Source: Halobacteriales archaeon YIM A00013 (GTDB lineage Archaea; Halobacteriota; Halobacteria; Halobacteriales; Haloarculaceae). From it: a DNA stretch of 64,000 bases. The number at the start of each line of letters is the position of its first letter. Position 1 is the first letter of the stretch. Positions 35,096-44,051 of the stretch are shown here, one piece after another. The position numbers were made by a program, and so were the translations under genes. Below the pieces are notes generated by a model. That model saw nothing but the letters and a program-made list of their open reading frames with translations, was not told the DNA's origin and ran no database searches. The stretch is taken from the NCBI GenBank assembly GCA_025041195.1, contig JAKCFM010000001.1, positions 806,001 through 870,000 of the forward strand. The letters run 5' to 3'.

Positions 35096-36729
35096 GACGC
35101 GGTTCGACCCCGATGTGGGGGCTCTGTATCAGCATCTGTGTACTGCTGATCGCTGGCTGTCTCTCACTGAGTGGCGGTCCTGCGTCAACGCTGTCGTTTC
35201 AAGAGCGGACGAACACCAGCGGTATCGACTACCAGACCGACGGGGGCGGCCCAGGCAACGGGAACGACGGGGTGTTCGTGGCGGATTATGACCGCGATGG
35301 TTGGCACGATCTGCTCGTTACCGGTGGGGACCAACCGGCCCTGTTTCACAACGACAACGGAACGTTCTCGAACGCAACCCCGTTTTCCGGTATCAACGGC
35401 TCGGTAAAGAGTGCGCTCTGGTTTGATGCTGACGGCGATGGGTTCGAAGAGCTCGTTCTGTTCAGAGAACACGATCGACCCCTGTTCGTTGCAAATAACG
35501 ACGGAACGCTTGGGAGTCCTGACGAGCGGTTCGGGAATCTATCCTATCCAATGGGTGCAACGCCGGGCGATTTTGACGGTGATGGTGATCAGGATCTGCT
35601 CATCTACCAATCAGGTGATTGGGAGCAAACGAAACCAGACGGCTATTTCAGCCTACATCTCTATCTCACAGAGGATAACGGCAATCAGAATGTGGTGTAT
35701 GAAAACACTGGCTCGGGCTTCGTTCGACGGAACAATACAGGGCTTGGAGCCGTGGACCGGTGGTCGCTCGCCGCGAGTACCGCTGATCTGAACGGCGATC
35801 GGCAGCCTGACGTCCACGTTGCCAACGACTACAACACCGATACGGTGTATATCAACCGCGGCAACTGGACGTTTGACCGGCGTGATCTTCAGGGCAACAC
35901 CTCACGCAATGGGATGGCGTCCGAGATCGCAGACGTAAACGGCGATGGCTCCCCGGACGTGTTCACGACGAATATACATCTGCCACTTGACCAGATCGAC
36001 GATCCTGAGCGATACGAACGGCTGAAGCTGTTGTTCACCTACGTGATCAAATCAGGCCGGACGAAGGGGAACACGCTCCTCATCAACGATGGTACTGGCA
36101 CGCTCTCGGACTCGGCGGTTGGGTATCGCGTCCGCGATGGTGGATGGGGCTGGGCGGCCACGCTGACGGATTTCGATCTCGACGGTGATCGGGATCTCAT
36201 CCATGCGACACAACAGGTCGTTCGAATCAACAAATCGAATCCAGAGTACACCCTGCCGATGGTGTTCGAACGGACCGGCGACCGGTTTACAAATCGAGAT
36301 GCAGCAACGCTGAACTTCTCCGAACACGACGGCCGTGGACTCGCCGCGCTGGATTACGACCGCGACGGTGATCAAGATCTCGTGGTTGCGCCGTACGATG
36401 GACGGATCCGGACGTACGAAAACACGGTGACTGGTGGCCACTCAATTGGGTTCCGTGTTACGACACAATCGGGTGCAACCGTCCACGGCGCACGGATAAC
36501 GGTGACCTCGGACGACGAGACCTCCGTACTCCATCAGACGGCTCGCACTGACTTTCTCTCACAAGAACCACGAGTGTCGTCCATTGGGACGAATGACGAC
36601 ACCGTCACCGTGGCGGTTCGGTGGCCCGACGGAACGACGCGAACCCATCGCAACGTGGCTGTTGACCGAGCGTATCGAATCACGAAAGACAATTTGCGGA
36701 TGGTCGGCAACTACTCGGACACAGCTTGA
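35092..36729 (+). CDS. CRTAC1-type VCBS/FG-GAP repeat lipoprotein with ASPIC/UnbV C-terminus
   Basis: A 545-residue surface lipoprotein. The signal peptide ends in the lipobox LIAGC. Repeated FG-GAP/VCBS units with Asp-rich calcium-type loops (DYDRDGWHD, DADGDGFEE, DFDGDGDQD, DLNGDRQPD, DVNGDGSPD, DFDLDGDRD, DYDRDGDQD) fill residues about 50-450 and predict a seven-bladed beta-propeller. The C-terminal 90 residues with TVAVRWPDGTTRTHRNVA form the ASPIC/UnbV domain. Translationally coupled to the DUF7405 gene. Such pairs suggest a cell-surface redox/binding unit. Function unknown. Confidence 0.88.
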   Translation: MRRGSTPMWGLCISICVLLIAGCLSLSGGPASTLSFQERTNTSGIDYQTDGGGPGNGNDGVFVADYDRDGWHDLLVTGGDQPALFHNDNGTFSNATPFSGINGSVKSALWFDADGDGFEELVLFREHDRPLFVANNDGTLGSPDERFGNLSYPMGATPGDFDGDGDQDLLIYQSGDWEQTKPDGYFSLHLYLTEDNGNQNVVYENTGSGFVRRNNTGLGAVDRWSLAASTADLNGDRQPDVHVANDYNTDTVYINRGNWTFDRRDLQGNTSRNGMASEIADVNGDGSPDVFTTNIHLPLDQIDDPERYERLKLLFTYVIKSGRTKGNTLLINDGTGTLSDSAVGYRVRDGGWGWAATLTDFDLDGDRDLIHATQQVVRINKSNPEYTLPMVFERTGDRFTNRDAATLNFSEHDGRGLAALDYDRDGDQDLVVAPYDGRIRTYENTVTGGHSIGFRVTTQSGATVHGARITVTSDDETSVLHQTARTDFLSQEPRVSSIGTNDDTVTVAVRWPDGTTRTHRNVAVDRAYRITKDNLRMVGNYSDTA

Positions 36730-36750
36730 GAATAATTGATCGGGGTGACC

Positions 36751-38886
36751 CTACTCAGGGCGTTCGCTCGCACCGTCAAGCGGCTCACTCTCCCAGTACT
36801 GGTGGTCAGGGTCCGATCGGAAACACGCAACGGCACCGTCAACATCCGCACAATCTCTGAGTTCCGGCGACGTATCGACACAGGTTTCTCTTGCGACCGG
36901 ACAGCGGGTGTGAAATCGACAGCCAGACGGCGGATTGATCGGGTCTGGCACGTCGATCTCCCGAACGGGTGGCTCATCGTCACCGTCAGTGTCAAGGCCG
37001 AGAGCTGGCGTTGCCCACCGCAACACTTCCGTATATGGGTGTCGGGGATCCGTGAGCAGCCGTTGTGCAGTTCCTATTTCGACGATTTCGCCCAGATACA
37101 TCACCGCGATCCGCCCGCCCGCGTGTTCCGTGATGTATCGTGCGTTCGAGAGATCGTGTGAGATGAACAGATACGACGTTTCGAACTCCGCTTGCAGTTC
37201 CAAGAGGAGATCCATAATCTCGATTCGCAACGACACATCAACAGCACTGATTGCTTCGTCGGCAAGAACGGCATCGGGGTCCATCAACAGCGCACGCGAA
37301 AGCACAACCCGCTGCTGTTCCCCGCCAGAGAGCTGGTGTGGATACCGTTCGATATACGCATCTGCCGGCGTCATGCCGATTCGTTCCAGCAACGACGTGA
37401 TGCGACTTCGCCGTTCTGCAATCGATGCATTTGGATGCGTGTGTAACAGTGGCTCCGAGAGAATGTCCACGATTCGTCTGTTCGGATTCAACGCACTCGA
37501 AGGGTCCTGATGGATGATCTGCAGTGCGGCCCGTGCATCGTCGTGTTCGTCAAGGGGGTCACCGCGAAACGTGATCGAGCCGCCGGTTGGTTCCTGAAGC
37601 CCAATCATCGCTTTGCCGAGCGTCGTCTTCCCACAGCCACTTTCACCGAGCAGACAGACAAGATCCTGCGGTTCGATCGACAACGAGACGCCATCAACGG
37701 CCCTGACTACGTCAGGATCGCCAATCAACCCTTCAGGCAACCCCTGCGAGCTCTCGAAATGCACCTCCAAATCAGACAGCTCAAGCAGCGGTTCTCCATC
37801 AGTCGACGGCCGTGTTGTGGACTCGGTAGCGCTAAACGCACCCGCCTCGTCAGTGCTGACCGTGAGTTCTTCGCGCGCACGCTCGACGTGATGACAGGCA
37901 ACCCGATGCCTGTTGCTCTCCGCTCCCTCTAACGCCGGATCGACCGACTCGCATTCCTCGGTCGCCACCGGACAGCGCGGGTGGAACCGACAGCCCGATG
38001 GAACGTTCGCCGGTGCTGGTCCCTGCCCTTCAATCGACTCCATCGCCTCAAGCGGACTGTTGATGTTTGGAGTGGCCTGTAACAGGGCTCGTGTGTACGG
38101 ATGGGCGGCGTTCGATATGATTGCATCACGAGGGCCAATCTCGACAAACTCGAACGCGTAGATGATCGCCATTCGATCGGCGATTCCAGCGACGAGCGGC
38201 AGATCGTGCGTGATGAACACAATCGTCAGATCGTACTCAGCCTGGAGGTCGTGCAACAACGAAAGGATCGAGCGCTGCATGAGCAGATCCAGTGCTGCCG
38301 TCGGCTCGTCCATGATCAACACCTCCGGATTGAGCACCATACTCAGCGCGATCAGCGCTCTCTGTTGCATCCCACCTGAAAGCTCGTGTGGATAGGCGTT
38401 CAACACCCGTTCGGGTTCGAGATAGAGGCTTTCGAGCAGTTCTCTGGCAAACGACATCCCCTCGCTCACCGATCGGTCGTGGCTCTGGAGTGTTTCCGTA
38501 AAGTGGGTTTTGATCTTCATGGTGGGGTTGAACGAGTGCATCGCCCCCTGGAACACCATGGCAATCTCTTCCCACCGGAATGCACGCAACTGTTCATCAG
38601 AGAGCCCGAGAATGTCAACAGTTCCGTCGGGCCCATTGTAGCGCAGCTGTCCCGTGAGCACACCCGGATCGGGAACAGCATCGAGAATCGCGGATGCGAA
38701 CATCGATTTACCGCTGCCACTCTCGCCGACAATGCCGAGAATTTCGTCCCGATGGATCGAGACCGACGCATCTTCGAGCACGTACGATTCGCCGTCCGTG
38801 TACGTTACGTTCGTATCCGTAATCTCCAGGATTGGGTCTGGTTGTCGGTTGTCGTGTTCCTGTGATCCAGGGCTGTGTGAGCTCAT
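36751..38886 (-). CDS. Fused Dpp/Opp-type ABC transporter ATPase (two NBDs)
   Basis: A 711-residue protein with two ATP-binding domains. NBD1 has Walker A GESGSGKS (residues 54-61), signature LSGGMQQRA and Walker B LIMDEP. NBD2 has Walker A GESGCGKTT near 415, signature LSGGEQQRV and a Walker-B-like VLADE. Each ends with the family's cysteine element (GCRFHPRCP and GCRFHTRCPV). These are the DppD and DppF halves, normally separate, fused in one chain. It directly follows the permease gene. It powers import of peptides or oligosaccharides by the transporter encoded upstream. Confidence 0.94.
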   Translation of the reverse strand: MSSHSPGSQEHDNRQPDPILEITDTNVTYTDGESYVLEDASVSIHRDEILGIVGESGSGKSMFASAILDAVPDPGVLTGQLRYNGPDGTVDILGLSDEQLRAFRWEEIAMVFQGAMHSFNPTMKIKTHFTETLQSHDRSVSEGMSFARELLESLYLEPERVLNAYPHELSGGMQQRALIALSMVLNPEVLIMDEPTAALDLLMQRSILSLLHDLQAEYDLTIVFITHDLPLVAGIADRMAIIYAFEFVEIGPRDAIISNAAHPYTRALLQATPNINSPLEAMESIEGQGPAPANVPSGCRFHPRCPVATEECESVDPALEGAESNRHRVACHHVERAREELTVSTDEAGAFSATESTTRPSTDGEPLLELSDLEVHFESSQGLPEGLIGDPDVVRAVDGVSLSIEPQDLVCLLGESGCGKTTLGKAMIGLQEPTGGSITFRGDPLDEHDDARAALQIIHQDPSSALNPNRRIVDILSEPLLHTHPNASIAERRSRITSLLERIGMTPADAYIERYPHQLSGGEQQRVVLSRALLMDPDAVLADEAISAVDVSLRIEIMDLLLELQAEFETSYLFISHDLSNARYITEHAGGRIAVMYLGEIVEIGTAQRLLTDPRHPYTEVLRWATPALGLDTDGDDEPPVREIDVPDPINPPSGCRFHTRCPVARETCVDTSPELRDCADVDGAVACFRSDPDHQYWESEPLDGASERPE

Positions 38887-39900
38887 TTATCGGACCTCCG
38901 TGGTGTGATCTGGCGTCGATTCGACGGATTCGGATTCACCCGTGAGTCGGGTTCGCACTCGCGGATTGAAGATGCGATCCATTCCCTGGCTCAGGAGAAT
39001 CAACCCACAGGCAAGTCCAACGATCGCGATGATCGGTGCCAGCAGCCAGTGTATCGCCTCAAGTCCGAACAGCGCCCCCTGATTGTACGCGTAGTTCAGC
39101 GTAATTCCCCAGTTCTGTCCCGTGTAGGGCAACACGCCAAGGAAATAGAGTGCGACTGCCGCAAAGATCGTATACCGAGCTGCAAAGACGAAGTTCACCA
39201 GCACGTACGGCATGAGATTCGGCAGAATGTCCTTGCGAATGATCCGGACCGTGCTCGTTCCCATCGCCCGTGCGGCCTCGACGTAGCTTTCGTTTCTGAT
39301 CGAGAGCACCTGCGAGCGAATTGACCGTCCCAAGCCCGCCCAGTAGTTGATCGTGAGGATCACGCCGAGCACAAGCGGACTTTCCGGTTCAAGTGTGATT
39401 CCCAGCACAATCACGAGCGGAAGCCCCGGAATCGACATAAAGAAATCAGAGATCGCGGTGATCACCGAGTCCGTCAGGCCACCCTTATAGCCAGAGATCG
39501 TCCCGGCGATCACGGCCACACCGGTTGCCCAGACGCCACCGGCAAGCACCATCTGCAGGATAAACGGCGTAGAATCGATGATCAACGCCAGCACGTCGAC
39601 ACCCGATTGCGTCGTTCCCAGTGGGTACGACCAGTTCTGAAACGCACCCAGCATTCGTGGTGCCTGACTCGTGCTCGCATCGCGCCAAAGGCCCAACAGA
39701 TCGACCAGCGCCATCGAGAGGTATACCAACACGATCAGCAGGCCAGTCTGTGTTCGGCGATCGCTCCAGGCGATGATTGCTGGTTCGTAGATACGCAAGA
39801 CGAACCCCTCGTGGAGTCGGTCGCGCCAGTCGATCGCCTCGTCGGTCCGTTCGCTCTGCCAGTTGACGTCGGTGTCAGTACTCATCTGCATCACCCACAC
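38887..39900 (-). CDS. Dpp/Opp-type ABC permease (DppC-like)
   Basis: A 337-residue integral membrane permease. A hydrophobic helix at about 50-72 precedes a large loop, then five helices. The EAA-like cytoplasmic loop is EAARAMGTSTVRIIRKDILPNL near 208-229. It overlaps the DppB-like gene by 26 bp and ends where the ATPase gene begins. With DppB it forms the membrane channel. The start at 39900 retains the overlap, and internal Met residues are possible starts. Confidence 0.92.
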   Translation of the reverse strand: MWVMQMSTDTDVNWQSERTDEAIDWRDRLHEGFVLRIYEPAIIAWSDRRTQTGLLIVLVYLSMALVDLLGLWRDASTSQAPRMLGAFQNWSYPLGTTQSGVDVLALIIDSTPFILQMVLAGGVWATGVAVIAGTISGYKGGLTDSVITAISDFFMSIPGLPLVIVLGITLEPESPLVLGVILTINYWAGLGRSIRSQVLSIRNESYVEAARAMGTSTVRIIRKDILPNLMPYVLVNFVFAARYTIFAAVALYFLGVLPYTGQNWGITLNYAYNQGALFGLEAIHWLLAPIIAIVGLACGLILLSQGMDRIFNPRVRTRLTGESESVESTPDHTTEVR

Positions 39901-40873
39901 TGATTCGTGGATCGATCAGTCCGTAGGTCATATCGGCAACGTACACGGCAAGCACGAGCGCGATCGTGATCACCATAAAGCAGCCCATCATCAACGGATA
40001 ATCGTTCGCATTCACGCCTTCAATCAGATAAAAGCCAAGCCCTGGATAGGTGAATATCTCTTCGAGCACGACGGTGCCACCCAGTCGAAAGCCGATCAAC
40101 AACAACAGTCCAGTGTACATGGGCAGAATCGCGTTCATCGCCACGTAGCGCGTTGCGATCCGTTGATCGGAGAGTCCACGGAGGCGGGCGACCTCGACGA
40201 ACTCCCGTCCGAGAACCTGAATCGAGTTGCCCCGCATGCTCAGGGCCGTCGAGCCGACCCCACCAATCGTAAAGGAGATGATTGGTAAGGCTGCGTGGTG
40301 CAACACGGAAACAGCATATGCAACCGTAAATCCCGCTTCAATGCTCCGATCTGCCGCCGCGCTTGTTGGAAAGACTCTCCAGCTAAACGCCAACACGACC
40401 AGAAATGCCACCGCGTAGATGTAATATGGAATTGACATGAAAAGAATCGATAGCCCTGAGCCGACCGAATCAAACGTCGTTCCCTCCCAGTATGCCTGCA
40501 GGGAGCCAAGTAACACACCCAGGATGAACATCAACAGCGTTGAGACGATGACAATAAACACCGTCCACGGGAGTGCCTGGCCAATCACCTCGATCACGGG
40601 TTTGTTGAGCGATATCGACTGGCCAAGATCCAGTTGGACAACGCCGATCAGATAGTCAATATACTGCTCGGGAAGTGATTTATCGGGCCGAATGTTCTGC
40701 AACGCCTCAATGCGCGCGTTGATCTCCTGGGCATCCATGCCTCGTCGTCGAAGCTGGATCCGCAACTGTGTAAACGGGCCGCCTGGAAGCAGGCGTATCA
40801 GTCCGAACGTGAGCGTGGCCACCCCAAGAATCGTCGCCGGGATCCGAATCGTTCGCCGAAGGTAGTAGTTCAT
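39875..40873 (-). CDS. Dpp/Opp-type ABC permease (DppB-like)
   Basis: A 332-residue permease beginning MNYYLRRTIRIPATILGVATLTFGLIRLLPGGPF, the standard DppB/GsiC start. The ATG at 40873 is therefore preferred to one at 40915, which would overlap the binding-protein gene. Six helices are predicted, with the EAA loop EVARLRGLSDQRIATRYVAMNAILP near 210-235. Encoded between the binding protein and DppC. Confidence 0.92.
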   Translation of the reverse strand: MNYYLRRTIRIPATILGVATLTFGLIRLLPGGPFTQLRIQLRRRGMDAQEINARIEALQNIRPDKSLPEQYIDYLIGVVQLDLGQSISLNKPVIEVIGQALPWTVFIVIVSTLLMFILGVLLGSLQAYWEGTTFDSVGSGLSILFMSIPYYIYAVAFLVVLAFSWRVFPTSAAADRSIEAGFTVAYAVSVLHHAALPIISFTIGGVGSTALSMRGNSIQVLGREFVEVARLRGLSDQRIATRYVAMNAILPMYTGLLLLIGFRLGGTVVLEEIFTYPGLGFYLIEGVNANDYPLMMGCFMVITIALVLAVYVADMTYGLIDPRISVGDADEY

Positions 40874-40892
40874 TGGGTGCTCATCCTCATTG

Positions 40893-42659
40893 TTACCCCG
40901 AATACTGGAGCTCACCCTGCTGTGGCCACCAGAACGGCGGCCACTTCACGCGCCGGTTCGTCGTGTCCTCCTCTGCGTTCGTCCACTCGTCGTTAGTCAC
41001 CCAGGACTGCTCAAACTTTGAGACGAGCCCCAAAAACGGCAGGTCGATATGGTTGTGCCAGGCAGCCTGTTGGACGAACGGTCGCGCATCGTCATCTGAG
41101 GACTGTTGGGCAATTTTTTCCGTTACCTCGATCGGTGTGATCGTCATATCGGAGCCATCACGCGACGGAATCGTCTGCTCGGACTCGGCGATCTCTCGGT
41201 AGTTGTGGCCCCCGCCGATATCGGTCGCCCACAGCTGATAGTACAGCGGGAAATACGGGAACGAAGAACGAGAGCCGCCGGGAAGCCAGTACAACGCACC
41301 CATCTTGAAGTTGGAGTTCGAAAACTGCCCCGTCCAGTCCTGTGTTGGTTTCGAACTGATCTGGAAGTCGAATCCGAACTGATTGAGCTGGTCGACCACC
41401 GTATTCGTTAGCGCTGTCCAGTCGGTCCAGCCCGCTGGCGTGTAGTAGTTCCCGCCGAGCGCCTCGCCGTCGCTGTTCTGCCACGTTCCACCAGATTTCG
41501 TGTAGCCTGCGTTCTCAAGTAACGTCGTCGCCTCATCCGTCTGGCTCCCATCAGCCCCGTACGTTTCGAAATCACCCAGCCAGTCCCCAAGCCAGTACTC
41601 CTGGTCTCTCGGTGCGATTCCACACGGCGTCCCGGTGACGAATTTCGTTCGTGGCCCGGCGTTTTTCACCAACTCCTCACGGTTGATCACGTGGGCGATT
41701 GCTTGACGAACGGCACGCGTTCCAAAGTCCGGATCATTGTGGTTGAAGACGATCCCGTAGCCCCACTTTGCCGGAATATTCACTTCGACCACGTGATCAG
41801 GGAACTGCTCTGCGGTGTTTGGCGGCGTGAACAGACTTGACGCCGCATCTACCTGCTCGCCAGCAGCCAACGCTTGATGCTGTGGCGTGTTTCCCTCGAA
41901 ATATTTGAGAAGATACGTCTCGAAGTTGATGTTGTCGGCGTTGTAGAACTCGGGATTTCGCTCGTATTCGAACGCTTGCTGGTCTTTCGTCACGAACTTC
42001 ATAAAGCCGGTCGCCACCGGATCCTCCCAGGCCCACTGCAGATACTCCTCGGCGGATTTGTCCAGCCACTGCTCGTGCGTCGAGACTTTCGTGTCCGCAA
42101 AGAAGTTCGTCAGCTCGAATTTGATGATTTTCGGACTCGTAGGTCCCGACAGGGTCAGCGTCGCGGTCTTCTCATCATCAATCTCATACCCATCGAGGTA
42201 GCCCCACAATGAGTTTTCAACCTTTTTGGCAAGCTCAAGCTGCACCTCGAAGTCGTCTGTCGTCCAGTCCGAGCCGTCTTCCCATTTCAGATCGTCGCGG
42301 AACGTGAGCACCACTTCGGTTCCGTCGATCTGAACGTCTGACAGGGCTCCGAGGAGAAACTCATCGTCAGTAAACGAGTATTTCATGAACGGCGCGAACA
42401 GTGGTCGGTGCGCCGCCCAGGAGAAGTTCTGACTCGCGGCGGAGTTGAAGTGGTGGTCGACCGGATTGTTGGCAATCGCGTTGACGAATGACATCGAACT
42501 CACACCGGAGCTGCCAGAACCACCACCGTCCGCAGTCGAACCATTATTATCCCCGCTACATCCGGCAAGCGCCATTGCTCCCACCGTTCCAGCGACCGAA
42601 AGTACTCTGCGTCTACTTACTACTGACTCGAAATCAGTTTGGTTGCTATCATCACCCAT
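40893..42659 (-). CDS. ABC transporter substrate-binding lipoprotein (family 5)
   Basis: A 588-residue Tat-exported solute-binding protein. SRRRVLSVAGTVG is at residues 15-27, the lipobox ALAGC has C34, and a Ser/Gly-rich linker follows. The mature part has family-5 blocks (DLKWEDGSDWTTDDFE near 117, and FGTRAVRQAIAHVINREELV near 305-324). Family 5 proteins bind oligopeptides or, in many archaea, oligosaccharides. A GH3 beta-glycosidase gene 1.4 kb away favours a sugar ligand, but this is inference. First gene of the operon, behind a TATA-like element. Confidence 0.94.
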   Translation of the reverse strand: MGDDSNQTDFESVVSRRRVLSVAGTVGAMALAGCSGDNNGSTADGGGSGSSGVSSMSFVNAIANNPVDHHFNSAASQNFSWAAHRPLFAPFMKYSFTDDEFLLGALSDVQIDGTEVVLTFRDDLKWEDGSDWTTDDFEVQLELAKKVENSLWGYLDGYEIDDEKTATLTLSGPTSPKIIKFELTNFFADTKVSTHEQWLDKSAEEYLQWAWEDPVATGFMKFVTKDQQAFEYERNPEFYNADNINFETYLLKYFEGNTPQHQALAAGEQVDAASSLFTPPNTAEQFPDHVVEVNIPAKWGYGIVFNHNDPDFGTRAVRQAIAHVINREELVKNAGPRTKFVTGTPCGIAPRDQEYWLGDWLGDFETYGADGSQTDEATTLLENAGYTKSGGTWQNSDGEALGGNYYTPAGWTDWTALTNTVVDQLNQFGFDFQISSKPTQDWTGQFSNSNFKMGALYWLPGGSRSSFPYFPLYYQLWATDIGGGHNYREIAESEQTIPSRDGSDMTITPIEVTEKIAQQSSDDDARPFVQQAAWHNHIDLPFLGLVSKFEQSWVTNDEWTNAEEDTTNRRVKWPPFWWPQQGELQYSG

Positions 42660-42685
42660 AGCGTACTATTCCTTGTAATAGTAGT

Positions 42686-42698
42686 AAATAAATATTTC
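42686..42698 (-). promoter_or_regulatory. TATA-like element, ABC importer operon
   Basis: Minus-strand AAATATTTATTTA lies 27-39 bp before the ATG at 42659. An AAGGAA further down could be a weak ribosome site. Confidence 0.5.
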
Positions 42699-42800
42699 CA
42701 TCATGAATTTTAATGGTGTTTGCCATATCTGAACCGTTGAATCCCAATACGCACGCCAGTCTGGAACACGTTTATTCGGTTGCTCTGCTAGCAGAGACCT

Positions 42801-43034
42801 GTGAAGCTTCATACACTCGTCCTGGACCAGCTCTGTGCCAGCCGCAAGCGGCTGCAGGTGCTCATAGCGCTCGTGATCGCAATGGGGCTCCTGTTGACAA
42901 TTTCGATTGTGACTGTCGACCCAGACGACCGTGCCTATCCAGTCCTCGTGTTTGATATCGTCCTGGTGATCGGTTCGTTCGCGCTGTTCACGACGACATA
43001 CTGGTACTGTATCAAACGATCAATGCGCGAGTGA
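42801..43034 (+). CDS. Small two-helix membrane protein
   Basis: A 77-residue protein from a GTG at 42801. Two strongly hydrophobic helices lie at about 18-37 and 47-67, with a short acidic loop (TVDPDDRAYP) and basic ends (KRLQ, CIKRSMRE), a topology seen in many small haloarchaeal membrane proteins. No family is identified. Divergent from the ABC operon and convergent with the HEAT gene. Start codon choice is uncertain. Confidence 0.6.
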   Translation: MKLHTLVLDQLCASRKRLQVLIALVIAMGLLLTISIVTVDPDDRAYPVLVFDIVLVIGSFALFTTTYWYCIKRSMRE

Positions 43035-43039
43035 GCTCA

Positions 43040-43939
43040 TTATGGCTGCTCGCTCGCCTGAAGGAATGCTGCGGTGTCCACAGCCATCGATCGAATGTCG
43101 TCGTTTGGATCCGTTTCGGCTCTTCGCTTGAGTGGCGCAATGGCTGTGCGTGCGTTGGCGTGTCCGAGCGCCCAGATCACCTGTGAACGAACCGCCACGT
43201 CATGGTGGTCGAGCTGATCGATAAGCGTCTGCACGACCGATGGTCCTATCGTTCTCCCGTTCGCTGCGAGCTCGCCGAAACAAAAGGCTGCATCGCCTGC
43301 AATGTCCGTATCGTCGTCAGTAACCAGCGATTCCAACGTGGCAACCGATTCGTCCGTTAGCGTGGTGGATTGCTCGGTGAGAACGGTACGAATGACGCCC
43401 ATCAGCAACCGCCGTCCCATCACTCCATCCCTGCGTTCACCCATCTCGTGGTGCTCGATCGTCCGCTGGGTGATGGGATCAGCGGCTGTGGATTCAACAG
43501 CCGACGGTTCGTACGGTGTGCGTTGGGCAACCACCGAGAGCAGTTTCGACGCGTCCGACTCGAGGTCGGCGGGCTGTTCGGCACCAAGAACTGCGAGAAT
43601 CTTCGCCGCTCGTCGCTGAATCGTCCCGTACTCCGTATCCACACAGTCGAGCAGCTGTTCTCGACCCTCCATAACGAGTGCCACATCCTCCAAGAGAAGC
43701 TCCTCAAACACCGAAAGTGCCGTCTGTCTGATGACGACAGAATCGCTACACAGGCTCTCGGCAATCGACTCGACCAGCGGAGTGAGCGCCGTTGGTGTCG
43801 ACTCCGCGATGGTGAGACAGCGGGATAACAGCTCCCGCCGGTCGCTCGAACCGGTCTCAAACGCTGCTCTGAGCCGTTCAATTTCCGTCGGTTCGTCCGC
43901 TTCGGTCTCACCTGCCTGCACATCCGTATTCTCAACCAT
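43040..43939 (-). CDS. HEAT-repeat protein
   Basis: A 299-residue all-helical acidic protein. Repeats of about 33 residues carry HEAT-like pairs (DVAVRSQVIWALGHANARTAIAPLKRRAETDPNDDIRSMAVDTAAFLQA at the C-terminus, with similar DSDVVIRQTALSVFEELL and DTDIAGDAAFCFGELA upstream). HEAT proteins act as protein-binding scaffolds. The ATG at 43939 is preferred because a palindromic TATA-like CGTATATACG lies about 30 bp upstream. A TTG at 43948 is the alternative. Partner unknown. Confidence 0.82.
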   Translation of the reverse strand: MVENTDVQAGETEADEPTEIERLRAAFETGSSDRRELLSRCLTIAESTPTALTPLVESIAESLCSDSVVIRQTALSVFEELLLEDVALVMEGREQLLDCVDTEYGTIQRRAAKILAVLGAEQPADLESDASKLLSVVAQRTPYEPSAVESTAADPITQRTIEHHEMGERRDGVMGRRLLMGVIRTVLTEQSTTLTDESVATLESLVTDDDTDIAGDAAFCFGELAANGRTIGPSVVQTLIDQLDHHDVAVRSQVIWALGHANARTAIAPLKRRAETDPNDDIRSMAVDTAAFLQASEQP

Positions 43940-44051
43940 GGATTTCAAATCTATGTCGTATCGTATATACGTACCGTTAAGCCTGGTTTAACTATCAGTC
44001 GCCCCATGTGTTGGTTCGTCTCCAGCCATAAAAAATTCACTGAGGACTGAA

